Assembly (NCBI GenBank): GCA_020637395.1
Contig: JACJWA010000001.1
Span: 1,178,001 to 1,242,000, forward strand
Reading direction: 5' to 3'
DNA: 64,000 bases
Origin: Calditrichota bacterium
GTDB lineage: Bacteria; Electryoneota; RPQS01
The position numbers were made by a program, and so were the translations under genes. Shown piece by piece: positions 24,978-32,092 of the stretch (positions are counted from its first letter, which is position 1; each line of letters begins with the position of its first letter). Below the pieces are notes generated by a model. The model saw nothing but the letters and a program-made list of their open reading frames with translations, did not search any database and was not told the DNA's origin.

Positions 24978-25973
24978 CTAATCTTCTTCTTTCAATTCCC
25001 GTTCCATCAATCCGCGTACCGCGTCTCGCGCCGAGAGCTTTCCCTCGAGAACCGCGCACACTCCCGCCGTGATCGGCGTCGCCACTTTGTGCTTAATCCC
25101 CAGCTCAAAGGCCGCACGTGCTGTCCAGACTCCCTCCGCGACCTGTTCTGTTTTGCGCAAAGCATTCTCAAGTGATTCGCCACGGCCGATATGCTCACCC
25201 ACCGTTCGATTCCGGCTGCGCGGAGACATGCAGGTAGTCGCAAGATCACCCAGACCCGAAAGTCCCATGAACGTCTTACGGTCTCCGCCTATAGCTTCTC
25301 CAAGCCGCGAAAGCTCCGCCAATCCGCGCGTGATCAGCGCACCTTTCGTATTGGATCCATAACTGATTCCGTCTATCATTCCGGCGGCAAGCGCGATCAC
25401 GTTTTTCATCGCGCCCGCGAACTCCACCCCGCGCACATCCGTCGAGCGATACAAGCGAAGAACTTCTGAGGAAAACTCCCGCTGGATGATTTGAGCGGTC
25501 CCCTCCGACTGACTCGCAATGACCGCAGATGTGGGCATTCCCATCGCAAGCTCGGCGGCAAGCGTCGGTCCTGAAAGACTGGCATACAGTTCAGCGTCAA
25601 AGCCGCGCAGACACTCAGAAAGTATTTCCTGCTCAAGCAGTCCGCTTCCGGCTTCGATGCCCTTCGCGGTTCCTATGCAAATCACGCGCGGCAAGTTGTC
25701 GCCGTACGACTTGACAAACTCGCGAACACTCTGCAGCGGAATTGCGAGAATCAACAACTCACAGCGGCTAATCGCACTCTCAAACTCCGACGTGACGGCC
25801 ACACCGGCCGGAAACATCTGACCGGGAAGGTACCGCGCGTTCTCTTGTGCCTGGCGTATGCTTTTCGCCTGATTTCTGTCGCGCGCCCACAGCACAACGT
25901 CATTTCCGACACGCGCTGCATGAATCGCCAACGCAGTCCCCCAGCTTCCCGCACCGAGAATCGCAACTTTCAT
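24978..25973 (-). CDS. gpsA: Glycerol-3-phosphate dehydrogenase [NAD(P)+]
   Basis: A 331-aa enzyme that makes sn-glycerol 3-phosphate for phospholipid synthesis. The N-terminal Rossmann motif is ILGAGSWGTALA. VCIGTAKGIE, SLSGPTLAAEL, GAMKNVIALAAGMIDG (catalytic Lys) and GLSGLGDLATTCMSPRSRN follow in order. Its neighbour plsY uses the product directly, so the pair is a functional unit separated by a single base. Confidence 0.97.
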   Translation of the reverse strand: MKVAILGAGSWGTALAIHAARVGNDVVLWARDRNQAKSIRQAQENARYLPGQMFPAGVAVTSEFESAISRCELLILAIPLQSVREFVKSYGDNLPRVICIGTAKGIEAGSGLLEQEILSECLRGFDAELYASLSGPTLAAELAMGMPTSAVIASQSEGTAQIIQREFSSEVLRLYRSTDVRGVEFAGAMKNVIALAAGMIDGISYGSNTKGALITRGLAELSRLGEAIGGDRKTFMGLSGLGDLATTCMSPRSRNRTVGEHIGRGESLENALRKTEQVAEGVWTARAAFELGIKHKVATPITAGVCAVLEGKLSARDAVRGLMERELKEED

Positions 25974-25974
25974 C

Positions 25975-26571
25975 TTAGAAGAACTTTGGTTCCTTGCCGT
26001 GAATCAGACGTTCGATATTCTGGCGATGAGTGTAGAACAGAAAGGCGGCGATGATCACTCCGCCAATCAAAATCACCACAGGCTTCGCGTCCCCGTTCGT
26101 AAACAGAAAAACTGGAAACGCTGCCGCAGCCGTCAAGGATGCCGCGGACACTCGACGAGTGAGCAACATCACAAGCAACCACACCAGTAACGACCAACCC
26201 AGCGCTGCGGGACTAATGCCGGCCATCGCACCTGCTGAAGTCGCCACGCCCTTTCCGCCTTTGAATCCCGCGAATGGCGTGAAAACATGCCCCGCGACTG
26301 CGGAAAATGCCATGACCACTCGCGCGACACTGTCATCCGCTCCAAAGATCAAGGGAGCCAGATATGCAACGGGAAGAAAGCCTTTCGCCGCGTCCAACAA
26401 TAAGACGACGACGCCCCACTTCTTCCCCAGGACGCGCGACACATTGGTCGCACCGGAACTTCCCGATCCGACGCTGCGTGGGTCCGTCCCGCCGATCCAC
26501 TTCGAAAGCCATATCCCCGTCGGAATTCCGCCGATGACATAGCCGATCAGCGCCGCGAGATAGGTGCTCAA
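25975..26571 (-). CDS. plsY: Glycerol-3-phosphate acyltransferase PlsY
   Basis: A 198-aa polytopic membrane enzyme that transfers an acyl group from acyl phosphate to glycerol 3-phosphate. Motif 1 SGSSGATNVSRVLG, motif 2 GHVFTPFAGFKGGKGVATSAG and motif 3 near HRQNIERLIHGKE are all present, as are five hydrophobic segments. It overlaps purM by 4 bases and lies one base from gpsA. Confidence 0.97.
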   Translation of the reverse strand: MSTYLAALIGYVIGGIPTGIWLSKWIGGTDPRSVGSGSSGATNVSRVLGKKWGVVVLLLDAAKGFLPVAYLAPLIFGADDSVARVVMAFSAVAGHVFTPFAGFKGGKGVATSAGAMAGISPAALGWSLLVWLLVMLLTRRVSAASLTAAAAFPVFLFTNGDAKPVVILIGGVIIAAFLFYTHRQNIERLIHGKEPKFF

Positions 26572-27569
26572 ACTACGCGCCCGATTTCGTGCACCTGTTC
26601 ATTTTGCGTCGCGAAGTAAGCCTGAAACTCAGTCACAAAATCTTCCGCAACGACCAAGACCAACCCGATTCCGCAATTGAACACGCGGCGCATTTCGTCA
26701 TCGCTTACCTGACCGCGATCCTGAAGCAGTTGGAACAGTTCTGGAAGTTTCCAAGCGTTCCAGTCCACGTCAAGTGAAAGCCCTTCCGGGATCACGCGTT
26801 CCGTATTCTCGACCAAACCGCCGCCGGTGATGTGCGACATCGCATGCAGCGCTGGGTTCTCAAGCAAGGGCGAAACAAGTTTCCAATAGCACCTGTGCGG
26901 TTCGAGCACTGCATCTCGGAATAGAACTCCGTCACTCATCCGATAGTTCAGAAGCTCTTCAGCGCCAAACTTCTCTTCGAGAATCTTGCGAATGAGTGAG
27001 TACCCGTTCGTGTGCGGCCCGCTTGACTCCGATCCCAGCAGAACGTCGCCCTTTTTCACACGGGATCCGTCCAAAATCCGGTCGCGCCGAACGGTTCCAA
27101 CAATCGTACCGGCCAAATCGAATTGTCCTTCGGCATAGAGTCCGGGCATCTCCGCCGTCTCGCCGCCGATCAGCGCGACGCCGTGAGTTCTGCAGCCGCG
27201 CGCAAGACTCTCGGCAAGTTCTCCCGCGACGTCCGGCTCAAGCTTTCCGAAAGCCAGGTAGTCAAGAAAGAACAAAGGCCGAGCGCCGCACACCAAAATG
27301 TCATTGATCGAGTGATGAACAAGGTCCTCACCGATCCCCTTCAGGTTGCCCAACTGCGCGGCAAGCAGAACCTTCGTCCCCACACCATCCGTGGAGGCCA
27401 CGAGAACCTGTCCGTCCGGAGCTTGATCCAGCGCATAGAACCCGCCGAACAGCCCGATCCCGCGCAGGACTTCGGGAGTATGTGTGGATTTCGCTGCTTT
27501 GGCAATCAGGGACTTGGCGGAGGCCGCCCGATCGAGGCTTACGCCGGATGTGGAATAGCTGGAGGACAA
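26568..27569 (-). CDS. purM: Phosphoribosylformylglycinamidine cyclo-ligase
   Basis: A 333-aa AIR synthetase, the fifth step of purine synthesis. YSTSGVSLDRA, GLFGGFYALD, ASTDGVGTKV and GGETAEMPGLY are the family blocks, and HITGGGLVENTERV lies near the C-terminus. The start is TTG at 27567-27569, supported by AGGAG six bases upstream. The frame is open further upstream only because it reads through the antisense of tRNA-Leu; that extension is not protein. purD, another purine gene, is at 47932. Confidence 0.96.
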   Translation of the reverse strand: MSSSYSTSGVSLDRAASAKSLIAKAAKSTHTPEVLRGIGLFGGFYALDQAPDGQVLVASTDGVGTKVLLAAQLGNLKGIGEDLVHHSINDILVCGARPLFFLDYLAFGKLEPDVAGELAESLARGCRTHGVALIGGETAEMPGLYAEGQFDLAGTIVGTVRRDRILDGSRVKKGDVLLGSESSGPHTNGYSLIRKILEEKFGAEELLNYRMSDGVLFRDAVLEPHRCYWKLVSPLLENPALHAMSHITGGGLVENTERVIPEGLSLDVDWNAWKLPELFQLLQDRGQVSDDEMRRVFNCGIGLVLVVAEDFVTEFQAYFATQNEQVHEIGRVV

Positions 27570-27599
27570 GATTGCTCCTAACTCTCTGAGAAACAAGAA

Positions 27600-27618
27600 G
27601 GCCCGTTCTGAACGGGCC
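27600..27618 (-). terminator. Hairpin between tRNA-Leu and purM
   Basis: GGCCCGTTC (27600-27608) and GAACGGGCC (27610-27618) form a perfect inverted repeat around one base. On the minus strand it is followed by TTCTTGTTTCTC. It separates the tRNA from purM in the same way as the hairpins after both tRNA-Pro genes. The tail is only moderately T-rich, so partial readthrough is likely. Confidence 0.6.
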
Positions 27619-27620
27619 GG

Positions 27621-27706
27621 TGCCGAGGGCCGGAATCGAACCGGCACGGGGGGTAACCCCCGGCAGATTTTGAGTCTGCTGCGTCTACCAGTTCCGCCAC
27701 CCCGGC
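27621..27706 (-). tRNA. tRNA-Leu(CAA)
   Basis: An 86-nt class II tRNA with a long variable arm (GGGGG-TTA-CCCCC). Acceptor GCCGGGG/CCTCGGC, discriminator A, anticodon stem GCAGA/TCTGC around loop CTCAAAA, so the anticodon is CAA. No CCA is encoded. Confidence 0.96.
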
Positions 27707-27808
27707 TAAGAGAAACACCACCAGCGAGCGGAGCTTTGCAATCGTGGGGGGCCAATTGCAATAGCGATCACGCTAAAGCTGGTGGAAAGCGGGCAAATGG
27801 TAAGCTGG

Positions 27809-27837
27809 AATATAGAGACTTAGCCCCAGAAATGCAA
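27809..27837 (-). promoter_or_regulatory. Promoter for tRNA-Leu and purM-plsY-gpsA-asnS
   Basis: Minus strand: -35 TTGCAT (27837-27832), 17-base spacer, -10 TATATT (27814-27809). It lies about 100 bases upstream of the tRNA, and nothing else recognisable lies between them. Confidence 0.72.
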
Positions 27838-27860
27838 GCCCCCCGCTCCGCACTGTTCCC

Positions 27861-27889
27861 TTGATTTCCTTCGGCGCTTCTCCTACATT
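27861..27889 (+). promoter_or_regulatory. Divergent plus-strand candidate promoter
   Basis: TTGATT (27861-27866), 17-base spacer, TACATT (27884-27889). It faces away from the tRNA-Leu promoter and toward an ATG at 27942 that has GGAGG 8 bases upstream. Confidence 0.5.
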
Positions 27890-27941
27890 GCATTCAGGTC
27901 TTGGAAAACTGGTTGAACAACTTAGCTCGGAGGCCTTGATC

Positions 27942-28053
27942 ATGACGCGAATTCTCTCTGTGTTCAAGTTCTTGAAGCGGGTGGGGTCGCGGTTTTGTTG
28001 TTTTCGTGAACTCATCGAACGAACTGTTTGCCGCGCGGACAACGGATACGTAA
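27942..28053 (+). pseudogene. 5' stub of a disrupted gene
   Basis: An ATG at 27942 with a good Shine-Dalgarno (GGAGG) and an upstream promoter starts a frame reading MTRILSVFKFLKRVG, like the beginning of an exported-protein signal. After about 37 codons the sequence runs into the IS-like repeat at 28054, and no family can be recognised. I read it as the 5' end of a gene whose body was lost. It could also be a chance ORF. Confidence 0.35.
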
Positions 28054-28133
28054 TCGTTTCCGTCTCCGCTACGCTTCGATGGCTTGATACATGTGTGACT
28101 CTACAACTGGTACATAAAATGGGGGCAGATCAC
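28054..28133 (+). repeat. Left copy of an inverted IS-derived repeat
   Basis: These 80 bases align without gaps to the reverse complement of 29355-29434 at about 79% identity (63 of 80 by hand count). Two blocks are perfect: CTCCGCTACGCT-type sequence and CTACAACTGGTAC. The right copy lies at the junction of two IS3-type transposase remnants, so the left copy is the same junction in the opposite direction. It ends one base before the ATG of the hypothetical gene at 28135. Confidence 0.8.
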
Positions 28134-28134
28134 A

Positions 28135-29028
28135 ATGGCAAATACTTTGAGATTCTTCCCTAATTCATCAAGCATATTCGCATTAGTGATCGATGTCGTG
28201 CTTTCACTCAACTCCTGTGTATTCGCAGAAATGCACGCCACTCTCCAATTTGGTGGAATGATAGGATCAACATGTGAGCCAAGCGGTGAACGAATTATTG
28301 TTGGTGGTTCAAGAGCGCTTATTGCTGTAGTTGTGTCGTCCGTTTCCCAAAGCGATAGATCTATCTTTAGTGGTTTCCCGGAAGAACAACCCCCTTGGCT
28401 CGAGGTAGAAGTTGGTTATGTTAACAGCGGTGATAAATTCGTGCGAGATATGGGGCTTACGGCAACTTACTTCCTTGAAGACATTCAGGCAACACTCAAC
28501 GCAGCTCATGACATAGGAGATTCCATAAGTGTTTATGCAAATAGACCAGTGTACTATTTTTGGATAGATATTCCCCATGAAGTATCTGGCGAAATGATCT
28601 GTGCGCGTGCGGTTATATCCAATCCGCCTGAAGTTTCACAGAAGGAGATTGTCGTAACAGAAACTCAGTCAAAGTCATGTTTGACCGTTGTGCCACCGTG
28701 TTCTTTTACAGATTCAATGAAGGTCATCGAATCGAAGTTGATGATTGCAAGGATGTCTATCCAATACGAACAGGCACTTCAACTAGCAGACACTGCAATG
28801 AATAGAGGACTGCCTATCGCGTTGCTTGATGCCGAAATTGCTGCGAATGCCTTAAAACGATACGATAAGGCACTGCAGATAATTGATTATCGATTTCGCA
28901 AATTAGGTTGGGCAGTCCCATCGATAGGTGGTGCACAGCGCTCAGCCGCCGATCAGCAAGTACTGTATCAGCAGATGCGCGAGCGGATCATTCAGAATAT
29001 TGCTGATCAGGAGAGAGAAGAGCGCTAG
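28135..29028 (+). CDS. Hypothetical exported protein in IS-flanked island
   Basis: A 297-aa protein that I do not recognise. Residues 12-31 form a hydrophobic segment (SIFALVIDVVLSLNSCVFA), compatible with a signal peptide or anchor. Residues 35-190 look beta-rich; residues 195-260 are helical and TPR-like (IQYEQALQLADTAMN, LKRYDKALQIIDYRF), ending in a charged helix. The DNA is visibly more AT-rich than its neighbours and codon use differs (many ATA, TTA and AGA-type codons). The ATG directly follows the left IS-like repeat, whose GGGGGCAG supplies the only possible ribosome-binding site. Likely horizontally acquired. Confidence 0.65.
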   Translation: MANTLRFFPNSSSIFALVIDVVLSLNSCVFAEMHATLQFGGMIGSTCEPSGERIIVGGSRALIAVVVSSVSQSDRSIFSGFPEEQPPWLEVEVGYVNSGDKFVRDMGLTATYFLEDIQATLNAAHDIGDSISVYANRPVYYFWIDIPHEVSGEMICARAVISNPPEVSQKEIVVTETQSKSCLTVVPPCSFTDSMKVIESKLMIARMSIQYEQALQLADTAMNRGLPIALLDAEIAANALKRYDKALQIIDYRFRKLGWAVPSIGGAQRSAADQQVLYQQMRERIIQNIADQEREER

Positions 29029-29032
29029 CTGA

Positions 29033-29170
29033 TTCCTAGCAGTCCACCTTGACCTGCAGTATGCGACCTTTGGAACTTCAGGACTCCTTCCTTCTGGGCC
29101 AAATGTTGCCGAATCTGACTATCAACGTACACATGCCGCAATTCTAAAAGCTATCGCTGACCAGAAATAG
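29033..29170 (+). pseudogene. Start-less coding fragment resembling the upstream C-terminus
   Basis: An open frame of 45 codons without a start codon follows the hypothetical gene and ends in TAG. Its end (YQRTHAAILKAIADQK) matches the end of the upstream protein (YQQMRERIIQNIADQ) at 7 of 15 positions with different codons. It may be the 3' remnant of a diverged second copy. The similarity is short and could be chance. Confidence 0.35.
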
Positions 29171-29178
29171 TAATAAAG

Positions 29179-29211
29179 TGGACTGCACCCCAAATATTGG
29201 AGTCGGTATCC
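29179..29211 (-). repeat. Terminal inverted repeat of an IS3-family element
   Basis: Reads TGGACTGCACCCCAAATATT and on to 29211. This TG-ACTGCACCCCAAA-type end is typical of IS3-family elements. It lies 8 bases beyond the transposase stop codon at 29219, as expected for the right end of the element. The matching left end is not present. Confidence 0.65.
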
Positions 29212-29218
29212 AATTAGT

Positions 29219-29389
29219 TTAGGCGGCGTTTTGGGTTTGATTGTATTGAAGTTCGAACTCGGCGGGGGGCGTGTAGCCGAGGGCCGAGTGTATTCGTTCT
29301 GTGTTGTAGACCGAGTTGATGAACCGTTCGATCTGCCGACGTGCCTCTTCGGGCGTGGTCTGCCCCCATTTTCTGTACCAGTTGTAGGA
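29219..29389 (-). pseudogene. IS3-family transposase (OrfB) C-terminal remnant
   Basis: Minus-strand translation gives WYRKWGQTTPEEARRQIERF followed by INSVYNTERIHSALGYTPPAEF and a stop. This is the end of the rve integrase core of IS3-type OrfB proteins (HSALGYxxPAEFE). Only about 56 codons survive, so the catalytic DDE residues further upstream are gone apart from the distal helix. Confidence 0.85.
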
Positions 29390-29434
29390 TTACACTCGGT
29401 TAATTCCGTCGTAGCGTAGCGGAGACGGAAGTAA
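29355..29434 (-). repeat. Right copy of an inverted IS-derived repeat
   Basis: Partner of 28054-28133 in inverse orientation, about 79% identical over 80 ungapped bases. It spans the end of one transposase remnant and the beginning of the next. Confidence 0.8.
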
Positions 29435-29611
29435 CTGTTTTTCTGTTTCCGGCGCGGGCGGTTTGCGGCCCTGGGAGCTATGTGGCCTGACCGTGTTTTA
29501 ATGCACCCGCCTCTGCTCGATCAGGACCTGCGCCTGCTTGAGCGTATCGAAGATCTCACCTTTCAAGAACTCCTTCAGCTGACAGTTGAAGATCTCCACA
29601 TAGCCGTTCAT
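29390..29611 (-). pseudogene. Second, different IS3-type transposase remnant
   Basis: Minus-strand translation gives NGYVEIFNCQLKEFLKGEIF, then TLKQAQVLIEQRRVH, an in-frame TAA, then NTVRPHSSQGRKPPAPETE. Intact relatives read ENGYxESFNxxLRDELLNGEIF...NTVRPHSSLGYRPPAPE, so this is the DDE-glutamate region of an IS3-type transposase with an in-frame stop and a truncated N-terminal side. It belongs to a different subgroup from the remnant at 29219-29389. Confidence 0.85.
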
Positions 29612-29836
29612 TGTGTAGCCACGCCCAGCCTCTCTCGGCGCGCAATCAACGCACTACGACAAGAGCAGTCTTGCACTATTCTCGCACAATATGCACGACT
29701 TTCTCATTATCAGTCTACAATTATGCACTAGCACAGCTGTGCACATTTTCATACTCAATTGTTTTCATTTGAGTTAAGTGCAGAGATACCGCAACAGAGG
29801 CTTGACTCACGTTCTGGCGCGAAATATGCATAATAG
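29612..29836 (+). other. AT-rich non-coding residue of the island
   Basis: No supportable gene. It contains the perfect 12-base palindrome GCACAGCTGTGC (29731-29742), a short inverted repeat ACTCAA/TTGAGT around 29752-29774, and several scattered ATATGCA/TTATGCA motifs. No transposase end or tRNA is seen. Confidence 0.5.
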
Positions 29837-29962
29837 GCATTCAGAATATGCAGACAATCTGTTTACCATGCAGATTTGAGCGTCGGGGAAGGTGGTGGTT
29901 TACGCATTTATACCCCGGGACCCACCAAGATCGTGGCCTCCTCCCATCCGACGTTCAACTAA
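29837..29962 (+). pseudogene. 3' remnant of a plus-strand gene
   Basis: A start-less frame whose last part reads GEGGGLRIYTPGPTKIVASS and ends at TAA (29960-29962), only 3 bases before a perfect terminator hairpin. The sequence looks like a real C-terminus with its own terminator, but the family is not recognisable. It may be the end of the gene that begins at 27942, with the IS-bearing island between the halves; that link is inference. Confidence 0.35.
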
Positions 29963-29965
29963 CAC

Positions 29966-29991
29966 GAAGCCCGACCATTTGGTCGGGCTTC
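29966..29991. terminator. Bidirectional terminator between island and thyX
   Basis: GAAGCCCGACC, loop ATTT, GGTCGGGCTTC: an 11-bp perfect stem. On the minus strand it follows the thyX stop by 20 bases; on the plus strand it follows the 29962 stop and continues CTTGTGCTT. Confidence 0.8.
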
Positions 29992-30011
29992 CTTGTGCTT
30001 ATCCATCCACA

Positions 30012-31553
30012 CTACCGAAAGTAAGATGAATATGTCTTATCAAATCTATCTTTTCCGCAAGTTAAAGCCAAAATATTCGGCCATTTATCCTTGAGTAGCT
30101 CAAGCATCTGGTTCGCGACTTCCTGAATCTCCCACTGCGCGTGCGCATCACTGCGAAGACGGACCAAATGGTTCAGCTCCCTGGCGTTCAGGTCAATTAG
30201 AACTCTCTTAACATGTGAATTTGTAATCAGATATGGCCATGCCAAAGAGTTAACACGGGATAGCTTCGCTGCGGAATCCGTGGCCGATTTCACTGCGGTT
30301 CTGAACACCTCTCCTTGACCCAGTTCCTCAATAGCTGGCGGCACGACAGCAGCATACTGTAAATCATACTCTTGCACAATCTGTGTCATTAACCGATGCC
30401 GCTTGAACTGGGCGTAGCAAGTTGCACTCATCTCGATTTCGAAACTCGCACGCGCAGTTTCAAACTCCCTGTACAAGGAATCATGCGGCGAAAGGCCGTT
30501 GAATACAGCCTTCCAGAACTTGCCGTCGGACGCGACCTTGCCGCCATTATCTCGTCTGCCGGAAGAGAAGGCAAAAGCCTCGGCGACCCGCTGCTCGGCA
30601 GTATCATCAAAGTGCACGACCCGTATGCTTGGTCCGGTAAAGAACTCAATTTCACTCGGTGGTGCATCAGATGCACTTCCAAGAAGTTCTGCAATCCGTG
30701 CGCGGTTTTCACGTGGAAACGCGCCGCGTGTTATGTACTTTACCAGAGAAGGTGCCATCCGCCCCACTGCCTTGTGCAGGGCTTGGCCGAGGTCTCGTAG
30801 CTCAGACAACGGGTGATCCGACAACTCCCAGAGCAAATGCTCAAGATTTCGCGCGTTTACCGTCATCCCCATCTGAGTCATGCAGGCCAATGGCAAAAGA
30901 TAGCGCGCATCTTCCTTTGCCCGGTTCTCAATGTCCCGAAGTTCCGTTTTGGACAGATCCGTCGTATCGTCCGGCTGATGATGTTTGTGCAAGTCCCGCA
31001 ATATCTTGGAGTAGGCCGAGAAAAGCTCGCCGACGACAGTCCGGAATTCAGTTTCAGAAGGGGACCCGGCGATCTCGCTTGGAACAACGTACTCTTCTCC
31101 AATCGTGATGTAGCGCTGGGATTTCTCCGTGAAGCTTTGCAAGCGATGATATTGGAGTTCCTCGGTGGACAGCCGCGAGAGGTGCGAGATGTCAAAATTG
31201 AACACGGCATGCTCTGCTACAGATGCATGGCCGAGACCAAAGATAATATTTTCATTCGACTTCCGAGCTCGCGCCACTGCAAAACGTGCCGACCTGCGAA
31301 GTTCCGTCACGTGAGAAGGGTCCCGGCTGATCCGGGCGTACGCGGCTGAAACGGTCTCTGGCGTGAACGAATCAAAGTCAATCCGGTTACGTAGCTCCTC
31401 ACCAAGTCCCTCAATCGCCGCACGCAAATCCGACGCAGAAGATCCTGATCCGACGGACTTCGACAAGTCGTCCAGTCGGCGCAAGATATCCAGCGTGTCG
31501 GACAGAAGTTCTGCGTCTACGTTGTAACCCGCGAGGCGAACGATGGGAGGCAT
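30012..31553 (-). CDS. thyX: FAD-dependent thymidylate synthase, tandem ThyX domains
   Basis: A 513-aa protein, about twice the usual ThyX length, with two ThyX-like halves. Half 1 has HRLQSFTEKSQRY at 136-148, a version of the RHRxxSxNExSxRY signature, and a NARNLEHLLWELSDHPLSEL block. Half 2 has RHRLMTQIVQEYDLQY at 385-400 and LNARELNHLVRLRSDAHAQW. Each half keeps a different part of the signature. ThyX makes dTMP from dUMP with methylene-THF, FAD and NADPH. I chose the ATG at 31551-31553, because the longer GTG form would start within the preceding terminator. The usual ThyA is not in this window. Confidence 0.87.
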   Translation of the reverse strand: MPPIVRLAGYNVDAELLSDTLDILRRLDDLSKSVGSGSSASDLRAAIEGLGEELRNRIDFDSFTPETVSAAYARISRDPSHVTELRRSARFAVARARKSNENIIFGLGHASVAEHAVFNFDISHLSRLSTEELQYHRLQSFTEKSQRYITIGEEYVVPSEIAGSPSETEFRTVVGELFSAYSKILRDLHKHHQPDDTTDLSKTELRDIENRAKEDARYLLPLACMTQMGMTVNARNLEHLLWELSDHPLSELRDLGQALHKAVGRMAPSLVKYITRGAFPRENRARIAELLGSASDAPPSEIEFFTGPSIRVVHFDDTAEQRVAEAFAFSSGRRDNGGKVASDGKFWKAVFNGLSPHDSLYREFETARASFEIEMSATCYAQFKRHRLMTQIVQEYDLQYAAVVPPAIEELGQGEVFRTAVKSATDSAAKLSRVNSLAWPYLITNSHVKRVLIDLNARELNHLVRLRSDAHAQWEIQEVANQMLELLKDKWPNILALTCGKDRFDKTYSSYFR

Positions 31554-31597
31554 GCTGTGAGTGGTTTTCGAAGTTTTGAGAATAGGGTAATGAGCAG

Positions 31598-31621
31598 AAG
31601 GGCCGCCACTCGGCGGCCCTT
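31598..31621 (-). terminator. Terminator after the lipoprotein gene
   Basis: AAGGGCCGCC, loop GAGT, GGCGGCCCTT, then CTGCTCATT on the minus strand. It lies 8 bases after the stop codon at 31629 and upstream of the thyX ATG. Confidence 0.8.
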
Positions 31622-31628
31622 CCGGCAC

Positions 31629-32069
31629 TTAGTGAGAGAGGAAGAAGCCCGTAGCCTGATAGGCAACGGTGTCGCCATTTGAGATCGCGTAGCCCAGCAC
31701 GCTATCCTTGGCAAGAGTCGTATCATCACACCGATAGCGTACGCAAGGATTTGCGCCGCAGCCGCCGTTCACATTAATGGTGTCTGACTGCGGAATCACA
31801 AGATCGTCGTGCATGTAGCCGACTCCGGAAAACGCGAGCAGCAGAAGCGTGTCACTGATGGCCATACCGTCTCCTTTGAAGAGACGGATCGGTATGGTGG
31901 TGTAAACGCCGTACCGAATCGTATCCGGAGCGTCCATGACCAAGATGAAAGTCTCCTGATCAGGCGGAATGTTCGGGCCAGTGCTTGTCTTGTTGCGGCA
32001 CGCGCTCCCAAGCGACAGAATAAGCGCCAAGAATACGGCAGCAGTCGAGATACTATTGAACGCCTTCAT
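31629..32069 (-). CDS. Hypothetical lipoprotein
   Basis: A 146-aa protein with an N-terminal hydrophobic signal ending LSLGSAC, a plausible lipobox with Cys at residue 24. A short Thr/Ser/Pro linker and a beta-rich domain follow, with one Cys-rich loop (GGCGANPCVRYRC). It resembles small lineage-specific lipoproteins. Function unknown. It is followed by a terminator and lies 23 bases after the response-regulator gene. Confidence 0.75.
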   Translation of the reverse strand: MKAFNSISTAAVFLALILSLGSACRNKTSTGPNIPPDQETFILVMDAPDTIRYGVYTTIPIRLFKGDGMAISDTLLLLAFSGVGYMHDDLVIPQSDTINVNGGCGANPCVRYRCDDTTLAKDSVLGYAISNGDTVAYQATGFFLSH

Positions 32070-32092
32070 GCTGGCCTCCTGTCAAACAGAGT

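Noticed and set aside
27570..27761. N-terminal extension of PurM with Arg/Gly-rich sequence
   Set aside because: The frame merely crosses tRNA-Leu and its hairpin. The TTG at 27569 has a good ribosome-binding site and gives normal PurM length.
27773..28042. Minus-strand 89-aa frame upstream of tRNA-Leu
   Set aside because: It spans both divergent promoters and shows no coding character.
29480..29731. Plus-strand 83-aa frame in the island
   Set aside because: It is the antisense of the IS3-type transposase remnant.
29873..29960. Possible structured RNA (tRNA-like or SRP-like folding with CGTCGG/CCGACG ends)
   Set aside because: No SRP or tmRNA core motif is present. The bases read better as a protein C-terminus followed by a terminator.
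31554..31628. 25-residue N-terminal extension of ThyX starting at GTG 31628
   Set aside because: It would be encoded by the terminator hairpin of the preceding gene and lacks a ribosome-binding site.
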